Shown: one piece after another, positions 8,580-17,864 of the stretch
Numbering within the stretch: the first letter of the stretch is position 1
How the letters are laid out: every line of letters begins with the position of its first letter
DNA from: Leptospiraceae bacterium
GTDB lineage: Bacteria > Spirochaetota > Leptospiria > Leptospirales > Leptospiraceae
DNA length: 64,000 bases
Assembly: GCA_024233865.1 (NCBI GenBank)
Contig: JACKPA010000009.1
Location: 124,001-188,000 of the forward strand
Direction: 5' to 3'
Translations under genes and position numbers: made by a program
The notes under the pieces: generated by a model
What the model was told of the DNA's origin: nothing
Database searches by the model: none
What the model saw: only the letters and a program-made list of their open reading frames with translations

Positions 8580-10020
8580 TCGCAATTCCTTTTTCATAAA
8601 TCCGACCAGCATAATCTGTCCAAGTCCCCTGCCCCCAATAACGAAAACAAGATGTCTGTAACAAAAAATTATAAAGCAGTGCCTGCTTATAATCTGATTG
8701 CTCAGTGACTTGCGGATTTTCTGTTAAGTTCGAGCCAAATTTTTTGTGAAAAGCAATACTAAGTTGTTTCATTGGTTCAAGTACGTTTTCATATCCTTTT
8801 ACCCAGCTTAGATCATTGGTCCAAGAAGCACCGTCTACATGGAAATTGTGATCTGTTTTTTGTAATTCTTTTATTGCTGTTTCAACTGCTTCTGATGTAG
8901 AAGAATCCGGTGGTACAATTTTCCAAATTTTATGCTGATTGGTTGCTTGGCATGTAGGAAAGTCTTCTAGTTTCACACCAGCAACTTCTATTAGCTCTAA
9001 ATATTCGGTCCCGTTAAAAGCGACTATTCCAGTTTTTCCGCCACCTGCGTCCTTAATTTCATTATAGGTTTTCATTAAAGCCTGCGGATATTCATTCATC
9101 ATTACACCGCCATTTTCTCCATCTGCAATTTGGCATACAATAGAAGGAACGCTCACATCCCCGATATTTTGCCTTCCCATACTTTTAGCTTCATAATAAG
9201 GCTGCATCTGAGCTACTAGCTTTGTATCCGATCCTTGTGTTTTAATAAGTGCAGTAATGCTAATGGTTTCGCCCTTTGAATTTCGAGCCATTAGCTTATT
9301 CGGAATGTATTTTTGCTTTTGACTTAATCCAGAACCATCCAAATTTTCCACAGTGTGTTCTTGCACCAGAAGCCAACGATAACCACATTCTTTCAAAGCT
9401 TTGATGTACTCATAAAGAGTATCTGGATGATTGGGTAAGTGCATTTCCGGGGGAGAAAAACCCTTAACTCTTCGTAGAGCATCCATTCCGAATAGTGCCG
9501 CAAATTGGTGTTGCCAAGCTTGAATGTGTAATTTTATATCGGGAATGGGTGTGGAAGGAACAACTGCATGACTCCACATTGTACCTAACCATTCCACATA
9601 AGGTTGGTATTGAGGATCGCAAGTAATCCGCTTAAGGTTTGTGAGTATGTCTTCTCTACCCATTTGAGTGAATCCCCAAAGTATATTTCCCGAATAATCT
9701 AACATAATACGAGGATTACATCCTTTCTGCACCAAGTCCGGAATAAAATCTCCCATGCGCTTATAACACGAAGCAAAAACTTCCGCATTGTGGTTGTCCC
9801 CTTCTCCTTGGTGTTCAAACATGTACTGGAGATTACTTATCAATTCTCCGTTTTTTCCAGCTGGTATGGTAGGCTGATGCATGTGGAGAGCACAAGCAAA
9901 ACCGGAAGTAACATCTTTCAGTTCAAGGTTTGTATCGGACAAAAAGACCGGTTGATTATGGCAAACGACAGAATGAATTTCTGCTTCCTGCCCGCAAATA
10001 TTTGGTAATCCTGGTATCAT
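8566..10020 (-). CDS. Glycoside hydrolase family 57 protein
   Basis: The 484 aa protein resembles GH57 enzymes (alpha-amylase, amylopullulanase or 4-alpha-glucanotransferase type). The N-terminal region contains ALHMHQPTIPAG, equivalent to the conserved HxHQP motif, and GFSPPEMHLP carries a Glu in the position of the catalytic nucleophile. There is no signal peptide, so it should act in the cytosol, probably on glycogen or related glucans. An AAGGAG site lies six bases before the ATG at 10020. The gene runs in the same direction as the lipoprotein gene upstream, 12 bases away. Confidence 0.82.
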   Translation of the reverse strand: MIPGLPNICGQEAEIHSVVCHNQPVFLSDTNLELKDVTSGFACALHMHQPTIPAGKNGELISNLQYMFEHQGEGDNHNAEVFASCYKRMGDFIPDLVQKGCNPRIMLDYSGNILWGFTQMGREDILTNLKRITCDPQYQPYVEWLGTMWSHAVVPSTPIPDIKLHIQAWQHQFAALFGMDALRRVKGFSPPEMHLPNHPDTLYEYIKALKECGYRWLLVQEHTVENLDGSGLSQKQKYIPNKLMARNSKGETISITALIKTQGSDTKLVAQMQPYYEAKSMGRQNIGDVSVPSIVCQIADGENGGVMMNEYPQALMKTYNEIKDAGGGKTGIVAFNGTEYLELIEVAGVKLEDFPTCQATNQHKIWKIVPPDSSTSEAVETAIKELQKTDHNFHVDGASWTNDLSWVKGYENVLEPMKQLSIAFHKKFGSNLTENPQVTEQSDYKQALLYNFLLQTSCFRYWGQGTWTDYAGRIYEKGIAIING

Positions 10021-10032
10021 AAATCTCCTTGG

Positions 10033-10440
10033 TTACTCGTTTGTTTCCGGGGCTTCTTCGTTGTTCTCTTCGGAATTATCTTTCGCTTTTTCGGTTTTGT
10101 CTTCCGGCATTAATAACCCTATACAACTTTGAGCAACACCTTCAAGAACTTTATTATCCTGCATGGCTATAACCGCTTTTGGTAGATTCGGATAATCCGC
10201 TTTAATTTTGTCCAAGCAACAATCACAATAAGCTTTGGCTTTGTCAGATGTTATGGTTTCACCTTTTGTAGCTTCACCAACACATGAGCTTATAAATTCT
10301 TCGGAAGTTTTTTTGCCTGTTTCGCTGTCCCACTTTGCTTCGCTACAATTAAATGCGGTAATGGCAAAGAAACTTAAAAAAACTATCGCTAAGACAACTT
10401 TAACGCTTTTTGTATAATAATGGTTTTGAATTTTTGACAT
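10033..10440 (-). CDS. Small putative lipoprotein
   Basis: No family recognised. The 135 aa product starts with a basic N-terminus and a hydrophobic stretch (VVLAIVFLSFFAITAFNC) ending in a Cys that could be a lipidation site. The mature part has four more Cys residues including a closely spaced pair (YCDCCLDKI) and ends in a low-complexity acidic tail rich in Glu and Asn. The Cys pattern hints at disulfides or a small metal site. A GGGAG ribosome-binding site precedes the start. It is 12 bases upstream of the GH57 gene on the same strand. Confidence 0.65.
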   Translation of the reverse strand: MSKIQNHYYTKSVKVVLAIVFLSFFAITAFNCSEAKWDSETGKKTSEEFISSCVGEATKGETITSDKAKAYCDCCLDKIKADYPNLPKAVIAMQDNKVLEGVAQSCIGLLMPEDKTEKAKDNSEENNEEAPETNE

Positions 10441-10506
10441 ATAAATAGATACTCCCTATTAAGTGATGGGACATTTTAATTACAAAGTCTAAATTTGGTC
10501 AACCCT

Positions 10507-10539
10507 AATAATCAAAAATCGTACCAATTTTTGATTATT
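10507..10539 (-). terminator. 13-bp perfect inverted repeat just after the oxoprolinase stop
   Basis: AATAATCAAAAAT at 10507-10519 is perfectly repeated in inverse orientation at 10527-10539 with a 7-base loop. It starts directly behind the stop codon of the 5-oxoprolinase gene on the minus strand. The stem is almost pure A+T and no U run follows on the minus strand, so it is a weak terminator or an mRNA-end stabiliser rather than a classic Rho-independent terminator. Confidence 0.45.
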
Positions 10540-13500
10540 TTAAAAATTATACCCATATCCACCTCCACCGGGTGTTTCCAATCGTATTCTATCATTGGCT
10601 TTTAAGTGCAATTGAACCTTACTCCCAAGACTTAACTTTTTCCCTTTTTGTATTAAATAGTTTTTACCACGAGCACCATCCTCTCCACCATTCATACCAT
10701 AAGGAGCAATGGATCTTCTCTCGGTAATTAGATTAACATTCATTTCTTGCAAAAACTCCAATTCTCGAATTATTCCATCACCTCCATTAAATTTCCCTTT
10801 CCCTCCTGAATCTTTTCGAATGGACGTTTCCCGAACTATTACAGGATAACGCTTTTCTAATATTTCCGGGTCTGTGATTCGAGTATTTGTCATGTGGGTA
10901 TGAACTGCGTCTGCTCCAGAAGAAAATTCGGTAGCTCCAGACCCTCCGCCTAGTGTTTCGTAATATCCAAAGTTATCATTGCCAAAGCTAACGTTATTCA
11001 TACAGCCACAAGAAGCCGCAGCAATTCTAAAAGCTCTAAATATTACGTCTACAATTCGTTGAGACGTTGTTACGTTTCCACCGGCTATGGCAACCTCTCT
11101 GGATGGACTTAAAATTGTATTTTCCTTAAACTTAAAATGAATCGGTCTTAAAAATCCTTCATTCAAGGGTAAATTTTCTTGAACCATACACCTTAGTGAA
11201 TACATTACTGCAGAATAGGTAATGGATTTGGGTGCATTCTGGTTCAAGTAGCTTTCGTTATCGGTTTCCGAAAAATCGAAAATAGCATCACCGCTTTTTT
11301 TATTTATAATAACAGTCAACTCTATTTTACTACCATCATCTAAATAGTCCAAAGCATGGAATCTGTCATTAGAAAAATTTTTAAACATACTTCGAATTGC
11401 ATTTTCACTTACGTCTTGTATATAGTTCATATAAGACTGGATTGTTTGCAAAGAATTTTTGTGAATAAGTTCGCTTAAAAGAGACAAACCTTTTTGATTC
11501 GCAGAAATTTGAGCAATAATATCGGATATATTATCCTCGATGTTTCTTGCTCCGGATTTGTTTAAAATTTCTATAATTGTTTCATCTTGGAACTGATTAT
11601 TCTCTACAATTTTGAAACTTTGGATCAAAACACCTTCTTCTTCTAATGTATGAGAAAAAGAAGGCATAGAACCTGGAGTGATTCCTCCTATATCAGCATG
11701 GTGTCCCCTATTAGCAACAATAAATTGAATTTTTCCATCTTCTACAAAAGGAGAAATAACCGTTATATCCGGAAGGTGTGATCCTCCCTCTAAGGGGTCA
11801 TTGGTTAGAAATACGTCATTTTCTCGAATGTTTCCCGCAAACTTTTGAATTACACTTTTTACACAAGCACTCAAAGAACCAAGGTGCACAGGTATGTGAG
11901 GTGCATTGGAAACAAGGTTCCCATTTTTATCAAAAAGAGCACACGAAAAATCAAGTCTTTCTTTGATGTTGGTAGAAATAGAGGTGTTTTTTAAAGTAAT
12001 TCCCATTTGGTTGGCAACAGATGTAAACAAATTGTTATATATGGACAATAGAATAGGATTCAGCTTGGTTGCATGATTTGGACCTTTTTCCTGTTTTTGC
12101 TGACTTATTGTAATTAAAACGTCACCATTTTCGGTAATGGTTGCGTTGCAATTTGGTTCTATCAAGATAGTGGAATTAGTATCCATAATAAAAGCCGGAC
12201 CAACTATTTTGTCTTCAAACAAAAGATCATCAAATTGGTACACTGGCGTTGACATATAACCATTTTCAAAATACGTATCTACCCATTCCTTAGGTGTTGG
12301 CTTGGAAATTGATTTTGGAATTTTTCTTATAGAATTTTTATCCGTTGGGATAAGAATTTGAATACGAAGTTCCAAAATTTCTAGCTCCTTATTCTCAAAA
12401 TCAAATCCGAATAATTTTTGATGCCTGTTTTTGAATATTTTTTTATAATCCCCATCTTCCGGTTCTTGGATAATAAAAGAATGGCTTGTTCCCCAGTACC
12501 TTATGTTTAAAAATTTTGTTATCTGGAAATTGTCATAACCTTTTCTCACCAGGACTTGTTTATTTTCCTCAATAAAATTTGAAAATAACTCTTCAATAGT
12601 TTTCAAATTATCCTGATTATAAATAAGGTTTACTGTTAGTTGGTTGTTGTGCATAATATCAGCCATTCCCAGACCATAAGCGGAAAAAATGCCGCTGTAC
12701 CGATGGATGTATATTTCCGTAATCTTCAGGTTTTTTGCAATGGCACAAGCATGCTGCGAACTAGCACTACCATAACACACAAGTTGATGCATTCCAATAT
12801 CAAATCCCCTTTCGATGGATATGGTTTTGATAGGCTTAATCATATTTTGGTTGGCAACTTGGATAAAACCTAAAGCCACTTCTTCTATTGATAATTCCTT
12901 TAGACCTTTATTGATATTATCTTGATTGATCTGATACGTTATACTTTCAAATTCTTTTAAAACAGCATCTTTATCCAATGGTTCGTTTTGGTTTTCTCCA
13001 AAGATTTTGGGAAAATAATTTGGCAAAATTCGATTCAAAATCAGATTGGCATCCGTTAAACTTAAAAAACCGTTTTTTTTGTAACAAATAGGTCCGGGAT
13101 GAGATGAGCTACTTTCAGGTCCAACAAGAAACATTCCATTTTTGTAAAACAATCTAGAACCTCCACCGGCAGCAACGGTTAGAATATCTAACTGGGGAAT
13201 TTTGTTTAGGATACCATCTACCACAAAATCATCTGACAATTCAAATTCCCCCGCAAATCTACAAACATCAGTACTCGTGCCACCCATGTCAAATCCTATT
13301 AATGGCTTACCCTTGAATAAAGAAGCCAATCCGACAATTCCACCGGCAGGACCGGAGAGCAAAGAGTTTCCACCTCTAAAATCATTCGCTTCCACCAAGC
13401 CACCATTGGATTGCATAAAATAAAACTTCTTATTCTCTTGAGAAATAGCAAATCCTTCCGTAAAATTGTTCAAATAATCTTGGATATGAGGAGTCAAATA

Positions 13501-14157
13501 GGCATCCAAGACGGTAGTACTACTCCTGTCTATCAAACGCATGGCTGACAAAAGCTTGTAAGAGGGAACAACACATCTAAAACCAACATCCTTTGCTATA
13601 TGAGCAACCATTTCTTCATGCTCAAAAAAAGAATAGGAATGCATAAATGCAATTGCAATAGACTCAATTCCTTCCGATTGTAGCTGTTTTAAATCCGAAT
13701 AAACCCGTTTTAAATCCGGTTTTTTTTCTACGATAAACTGATTATTTGGAGTCGGAATAACCCTTTCATCAATTTCCAAAACTTGGGAATAAATGGGAAT
13801 AGGTTTTTGAATACTCATGTCAAACAAATTAGGTCGATTTTGATAGCCTATAGCTAAAATATCTTTAAAACCTTTGGTGATAAGAAGAGCTGTTTTTGCT
13901 CCTTTTCTTTCCAGAAGCGCATTGGTAGCAACGGTTGTTCCCATCCTGACCCATTTTATAACATTGATTGGAATACTATTTTCTGGGATTGTATGACCCA
14001 AAATATCTTCCAGTATTCTTCGAATTCCTTCTCTGCAAGGGTCTTCGTAATTTTTTGGATCTACTGATAATAACTTTTTGATAAATATTCGGTTATTGTA
14101 CTCGACATATATATCCGTAAAAGTACCACCTCTATCAACAGAAATTTTGCAAGTCAT
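10540..14157 (-). CDS. 5-oxoprolinase / hydantoinase A-B fusion
   Basis: The 1205 aa protein is a complete fusion of HyuA and HyuB type subunits. The N-terminal half is an actin-like ATPase with ISVDRGGTFTDIYVEY (phosphate 1) and LIGFDMGGTSTDVCRF; the C-terminal half has the HyuB signatures LTNDPLEGGSHLPDITV, RGHHADIGGITPGSMP and a Gly-rich end LETPGGGGYGYNF. Proteins of this length and order act as ATP-dependent 5-oxoprolinase (5-oxoproline to glutamate) or hydantoinase-type amidohydrolases in the cytosol; the exact substrate is not decided by sequence. A GAGGTGG site six bases before the ATG supports the start. Confidence 0.92.
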   Translation of the reverse strand: MTCKISVDRGGTFTDIYVEYNNRIFIKKLLSVDPKNYEDPCREGIRRILEDILGHTIPENSIPINVIKWVRMGTTVATNALLERKGAKTALLITKGFKDILAIGYQNRPNLFDMSIQKPIPIYSQVLEIDERVIPTPNNQFIVEKKPDLKRVYSDLKQLQSEGIESIAIAFMHSYSFFEHEEMVAHIAKDVGFRCVVPSYKLLSAMRLIDRSSTTVLDAYLTPHIQDYLNNFTEGFAISQENKKFYFMQSNGGLVEANDFRGGNSLLSGPAGGIVGLASLFKGKPLIGFDMGGTSTDVCRFAGEFELSDDFVVDGILNKIPQLDILTVAAGGGSRLFYKNGMFLVGPESSSSHPGPICYKKNGFLSLTDANLILNRILPNYFPKIFGENQNEPLDKDAVLKEFESITYQINQDNINKGLKELSIEEVALGFIQVANQNMIKPIKTISIERGFDIGMHQLVCYGSASSQHACAIAKNLKITEIYIHRYSGIFSAYGLGMADIMHNNQLTVNLIYNQDNLKTIEELFSNFIEENKQVLVRKGYDNFQITKFLNIRYWGTSHSFIIQEPEDGDYKKIFKNRHQKLFGFDFENKELEILELRIQILIPTDKNSIRKIPKSISKPTPKEWVDTYFENGYMSTPVYQFDDLLFEDKIVGPAFIMDTNSTILIEPNCNATITENGDVLITISQQKQEKGPNHATKLNPILLSIYNNLFTSVANQMGITLKNTSISTNIKERLDFSCALFDKNGNLVSNAPHIPVHLGSLSACVKSVIQKFAGNIRENDVFLTNDPLEGGSHLPDITVISPFVEDGKIQFIVANRGHHADIGGITPGSMPSFSHTLEEEGVLIQSFKIVENNQFQDETIIEILNKSGARNIEDNISDIIAQISANQKGLSLLSELIHKNSLQTIQSYMNYIQDVSENAIRSMFKNFSNDRFHALDYLDDGSKIELTVIINKKSGDAIFDFSETDNESYLNQNAPKSITYSAVMYSLRCMVQENLPLNEGFLRPIHFKFKENTILSPSREVAIAGGNVTTSQRIVDVIFRAFRIAAASCGCMNNVSFGNDNFGYYETLGGGSGATEFSSGADAVHTHMTNTRITDPEILEKRYPVIVRETSIRKDSGGKGKFNGGDGIIRELEFLQEMNVNLITERRSIAPYGMNGGEDGARGKNYLIQKGKKLSLGSKVQLHLKANDRIRLETPGGGGYGYNF

Positions 14158-14204
14158 TCTTTACCACCTCACCTTACTAAAAAATGTTTTTTTAAAAAAC
14201 CAGT

Positions 14205-15140
14205 TTAAAACTGACATGGTGCATTAGGAAATAAATAAGACTTATAGGAATAACTAGCAAAGCTATTATCTAGTTGTTCCCAACTATTTGCACCATCTTG
14301 GGAACGGTATAGATTAAAGTTATCAGTATAGAAAATCATGTTCTCATTGATTGGAAGTATCCTTTTGCTGTCATAGACATAAATCACATATTTTGTAATG
14401 ATGGAGTGGGATATTTTTGCAGAAAATGGTATAATAGTTAATTTTGTTTCCCAATTATAGCCAAAATCAGTTGTTTTGTACAATACACTTTTTTCATCTC
14501 CGTCAACCCGGATGTATCCAATACCGGAATCATAGAGATACATATTTGAAGTCCTACCACCATAAACCAAGTCTACTTGTGTCCAATTACTGCCCCCGTC
14601 ATTTGTGACCAAAACCGTATTGGGAGCTAAAAAAATCGTAACAGAAGTATCACTTTGTATTTTAATATCTACGTGTGAGGCAGAGTTTATTTTTTTTTGA
14701 GTAGTCCAGGTTGAGCCGGAATCGGTGGTTTTTTTTATATATATCACTAAATTCGAGCTGTCTTCAAACTTTGTTACCATCCATCCAATACCATTTGAAT
14801 TAAATTTATAGTTGATGAGACTTTCACCAGTAGAAAGACTTACAGAAAAATTATCCGTTGGACTATCACCAGGCATTTTCTCTGAATATTTTTCCCAAGT
14901 ATCACCTAAATTTTTTGATACATACCTTTGATAGCCACTTTTTTCATCACTCTGTATATATAAAGCATCGCCATAATACGTTTTGAACCATAATTCAAAG
15001 TTTCCGGGTTTTGCTTCGTAAGATCCAGCTAATAAAAAACAGTAAAAAAGAGGGTCTACTTTATATGCTTTATTATCGCAGAAAATCACATTGAAAATTA
15101 TGAAAGACAATAAAAGTAATTGGTGTAAATAGTTTTTCAT
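14205..15140 (-). CDS. BNR/Ycf48-like repeat lipoprotein
   Basis: The 311 aa product has a lipoprotein signal (LLLLSFIIFNVIFC). The mature part holds several copies of a sialidase-type Asp-box: YVSKNLGDTWEKY, KTTDSGSTWTTQ, VTNDGGSNWTQV, KTTDFGYNWETK and RSQDGANSWEQL. These mark a beta-propeller of the Ycf48/BNR type. No sialidase catalytic Arg triad is evident, so it is more likely a structural or binding propeller at the cell envelope than an enzyme. It lies three bases behind the stop codon of the gene at 15144-15923 and is probably in one operon with it. Confidence 0.72.
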   Translation of the reverse strand: MKNYLHQLLLLSFIIFNVIFCDNKAYKVDPLFYCFLLAGSYEAKPGNFELWFKTYYGDALYIQSDEKSGYQRYVSKNLGDTWEKYSEKMPGDSPTDNFSVSLSTGESLINYKFNSNGIGWMVTKFEDSSNLVIYIKKTTDSGSTWTTQKKINSASHVDIKIQSDTSVTIFLAPNTVLVTNDGGSNWTQVDLVYGGRTSNMYLYDSGIGYIRVDGDEKSVLYKTTDFGYNWETKLTIIPFSAKISHSIITKYVIYVYDSKRILPINENMIFYTDNFNLYRSQDGANSWEQLDNSFASYSYKSYLFPNAPCQF

Positions 15141-15143
15141 GGT

Positions 15144-15923
15144 TTATTGTGCCTCAAATTTAAAGGTATAGCCTGTACCCATTTGATTACCAAAGTAATC
15201 TTCTACATTTTTTGAAATTGTGATGGTATATGTTTGAGTTGTTATCCAGCTATTTGTAGCTGGATTTGGAAAAATATTTATGTAATCTTCTCCCTTTATC
15301 ACTGTAACTGAAACTTGGCTTCCGCTTAAATCAACAGATACATTATCACTGATTAAGGTATCAATGTTCATGGATTCAGAAAAACTTATATAAACTTGAT
15401 CAAACTTGGAAATTGGACTTGTTTCGTCTATAGGATTTGTTGAACTTACATTAGGCAACACACTATCCGTATCTAAATTATATCCAAGATTATTTACATT
15501 TTTGTAAATGGTAGTCCCACATCTTAATGGTTTGAAATAGTAAGATGGAGTTTTGGTTGAAGGCATATAATAACATTTATAATAAGATGAGACATTTTCT
15601 AACATATTCTCAGTAAAGCCAAGACTCTCACAGGTTTCATTGATGAGCCTTGTTTCAATGATGTCTTGAGAATATTCGGTATTATGCGAACAGCCATTAT
15701 TAAAATAGTATACTTTTCCACATTTGAGATAATGGTCTTTTCCATGAGTGAGATATGAAGTATACCTTTGGTTATTATCGCATTTGGATGCGTTGTACTG
15801 TAAATTTGCCAGTAGAAGATAGTGCTCAGGTTTAAGTTTTTGTTTTTTCTTTGAGGTATTACAAAAAATAGCTAATAAAATTATGAATAAAAATTGACAT
15901 AAAATATACAAAATTTTTGACAT
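15144..15923 (-). CDS. Lipoprotein with C-terminal bacterial Ig-like (SbsA/Big_5) domain
   Basis: The start at 15923 is chosen because AAGGAG lies about nine bases upstream and it gives a signal peptide ending at a Cys (FIILLAIFC). The middle region has many Cys and Tyr residues and no recognised fold. The last ~100 residues follow the Big_5 pattern: ...DQVYISFSESMNIDTL, then VSVDLSGSQVSVTVI, then TYTITISKNVEDYFGNQM. Such domains are common in spirochaete and Bacteroidetes surface lipoproteins and serve adhesion or structure. Downstream neighbour is the BNR-repeat lipoprotein. Confidence 0.68.
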   Translation of the reverse strand: MSKILYILCQFLFIILLAIFCNTSKKKQKLKPEHYLLLANLQYNASKCDNNQRYTSYLTHGKDHYLKCGKVYYFNNGCSHNTEYSQDIIETRLINETCESLGFTENMLENVSSYYKCYYMPSTKTPSYYFKPLRCGTTIYKNVNNLGYNLDTDSVLPNVSSTNPIDETSPISKFDQVYISFSESMNIDTLISDNVSVDLSGSQVSVTVIKGEDYINIFPNPATNSWITTQTYTITISKNVEDYFGNQMGTGYTFKFEAQ

Positions 15924-15970
15924 ATAAAAATAACTCCTTTTGAAATCATAGTGCATCCGTGCATCTAATA

Positions 15971-17695
15971 TTAGACTGGAATATCTAGAGCATAATTATG
16001 AGAAGCACTCAAATTCATAGATAGAAAATATTGCAGGTTTTCAAATAAAATGGTGATTATTTTACGATAATGACCATTCGTTTGAGCTATATCTTTTTCT
16101 CTTTCCTTGACTCCCAGACTATGAAAATGATTAATTAGTTCAGGTAGATTTTTGTTTTGCTCACAAAGATTATGGTTGTCAATAAACTTTTTGGTAAATC
16201 TTTTGGCAATCCAAATGAAGCCAGGTTTTTCTACTTCAAACGAATCTGTTTTAGAAGGACTATTTGCATCAATCCATTTGGAATAAGTTTTTTTATCTCT
16301 TTGATCATTTATTAAAATGTATGAGTACTCTTTAGTTTTGTATGGGACACATTTTAAAGGGTGATAGGTAGATTCTGTCATAACTTTACCAGATTTTTTG
16401 TAAGCACTCAGTTCTGATAATCCGATACATTCTCCTTTGTCATTTTTATAAAATAATTTTGTATTGTAATCTAGCTCTTCTATGTATTTAATTGTTGTTG
16501 TGGTCTGGTATATATCAAGTTCCTCTTTGAATTTAATGGCATTTCTATTTTTCAATTTGTTAAAAATATCGTTTCTGGCTTTAATCAAAATCTTAATAAT
16601 CCTATCAGCGTTTCCTTGTGCTACCTCACTAATAGGAAGCAAGTTAAGCAACTCTTGGTTGGCTATGAAAATTCCTTTCTGAATACATCTTGACATTAGT
16701 TGCTGGTCAATAATAGTTCCCGGAAAATTGATACTTTCATTAGCATCAAATATCCCATTTTGAAAAATACAGATAAGCAGATTGTCTATATCGTCCATAG
16801 TGGTAAATTGTTTTTTATCGGATTGATAAATAGGTTTCATAAAATGAGAAATCTTTTTGTGTTTACCCGGTGCTAACCGTTCTTGGGAAATTTGCTCATA
16901 AATGGTTCCTTCGTTTAAATTGTTATGATCAATTCTAAATAGTAATGGGTCATAATCCACAAAGCTAGGAAAAGGCATTCGATTCATGTCCAAGGGAAGA
17001 TTGTTAGGATCTAAATTAGTTGTATCACTGCTCATTTCATAGATAGTTTGGTTCCACACATCCCCTCGGTAAGAAAGATTAATTATTGGATATTCTCTGT
17101 TTCCAAGGTGATGAACCAAAGATTGATGAAAGACATTTGGAGAGAGAAAATTGAATCCAATATTATCCAAAATACGATAGTATAAATCATCTGTTTGGTG
17201 CTGATGACCCAAAACAGTGGCTCGATTTCCATAAGCATGAAAAGATTCGGAAGGGTAAAATGCAGTAACTAACTCACGCAATTCCGACTCTGTGAAATCT
17301 TTTGTTTGTTGTAAGTAGTAGTTTTTCAAGATAGTACTAATAGCGGGATCACTGCTTCCTGCTGACAATTGATCACATCTGCCTTCCCAGTATTGGACAT
17401 TTTCTGCTTCACTCTTGCTGTATGCATCTCTAAGGAATTCTTCCAAATTTGCATTGTGAGGAATACATAAGCTTTCTTTTATTTTAGGTAAGTTAAACTT
17501 TTCTGCTAACGTTAATCCTCCCTCAAGCTTTTTATTGACAATATATGCCTTGTCCATCCTTAAATAGCTGGAAGAATGGCCTGGCTTTAGTTGAAGAACT
17601 TGATGATCTGCCGGAGCCAAAGGAAATTGTAGCTTTTCTAAATAAGATTGGGTAAACATATAAATTAGTACAACCCATATAGTTAAGAAATGCAA
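15971..17695 (-). CDS. Secreted protein, possible transglutaminase-elicitor-like enzyme
   Basis: The 574 aa protein starts with a hydrophobic segment (MHFLTIWVVLIYMF) that can act as an export signal. Three blocks recall the TGase-elicitor family: YWEGRCDQLSAGSSDP (where a W-x-G-x-C segment carries the candidate catalytic Cys), FHQSLVHHLGNREYPIINL (candidate His) and SYRGDVWNQTIY, which resembles the VWNQP(I/V) block of that family. The call is by eye and is tentative; the usual Cys-His-Gly-Trp is replaced here by Cys-Asp-Gln-Leu. The C-terminal half (about residues 300-574) is unassigned. It is the first gene of the minus-strand run 17695-14205, with 47 bases to the next start. Confidence 0.5.
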   Translation of the reverse strand: MHFLTIWVVLIYMFTQSYLEKLQFPLAPADHQVLQLKPGHSSSYLRMDKAYIVNKKLEGGLTLAEKFNLPKIKESLCIPHNANLEEFLRDAYSKSEAENVQYWEGRCDQLSAGSSDPAISTILKNYYLQQTKDFTESELRELVTAFYPSESFHAYGNRATVLGHQHQTDDLYYRILDNIGFNFLSPNVFHQSLVHHLGNREYPIINLSYRGDVWNQTIYEMSSDTTNLDPNNLPLDMNRMPFPSFVDYDPLLFRIDHNNLNEGTIYEQISQERLAPGKHKKISHFMKPIYQSDKKQFTTMDDIDNLLICIFQNGIFDANESINFPGTIIDQQLMSRCIQKGIFIANQELLNLLPISEVAQGNADRIIKILIKARNDIFNKLKNRNAIKFKEELDIYQTTTTIKYIEELDYNTKLFYKNDKGECIGLSELSAYKKSGKVMTESTYHPLKCVPYKTKEYSYILINDQRDKKTYSKWIDANSPSKTDSFEVEKPGFIWIAKRFTKKFIDNHNLCEQNKNLPELINHFHSLGVKEREKDIAQTNGHYRKIITILFENLQYFLSMNLSASHNYALDIPV

Positions 17696-17714
17696 ATGAA
17701 ATTTACTATTTAAC

Positions 17715-17815
17715 GTGAGTTTCGGATAAAAAGAAAGTCATATTTTCAAGACTGTAGGGGTAAACCACTGTGTTTACCCTTTTTTTTGGAATTAAATTGC
17801 TTATCTGAAACTCAC
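17715..17815. repeat. 101-bp element bounded by 15-bp inverted repeats
   Basis: GTGAGTTTCGGATAA at 17715-17729 is matched in inverse orientation by TTATCTGAAACTCAC at 17801-17815 (14 of 15 positions). The pair encloses a strong plus-strand terminator and no gene. It sits between the divergent genes at 17695 (minus) and 17865 (plus). It could be a small non-autonomous mobile element (MITE-like), a leftover insertion-sequence end pair, or a structured RNA. Confidence 0.5.
17758..17787 (+). terminator. Strong Rho-independent terminator without an obvious upstream gene
   Basis: The stem GGGTAAAC (17758-17765) pairs with GTTTACCC (17772-17779) over a 6-base loop and is followed by eight T residues (17780-17787). 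On the plus strand nothing but the start region of a minus-strand gene lies upstream, so the terminator either ends a short RNA begun nearby or blocks transcription into the lipoprotein gene at 17865. Confidence 0.75.
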
Positions 17816-17864
17816 ATTATTTAAATTGACTTCTATCATAGAAATACATATAAGTGAAATTGAA

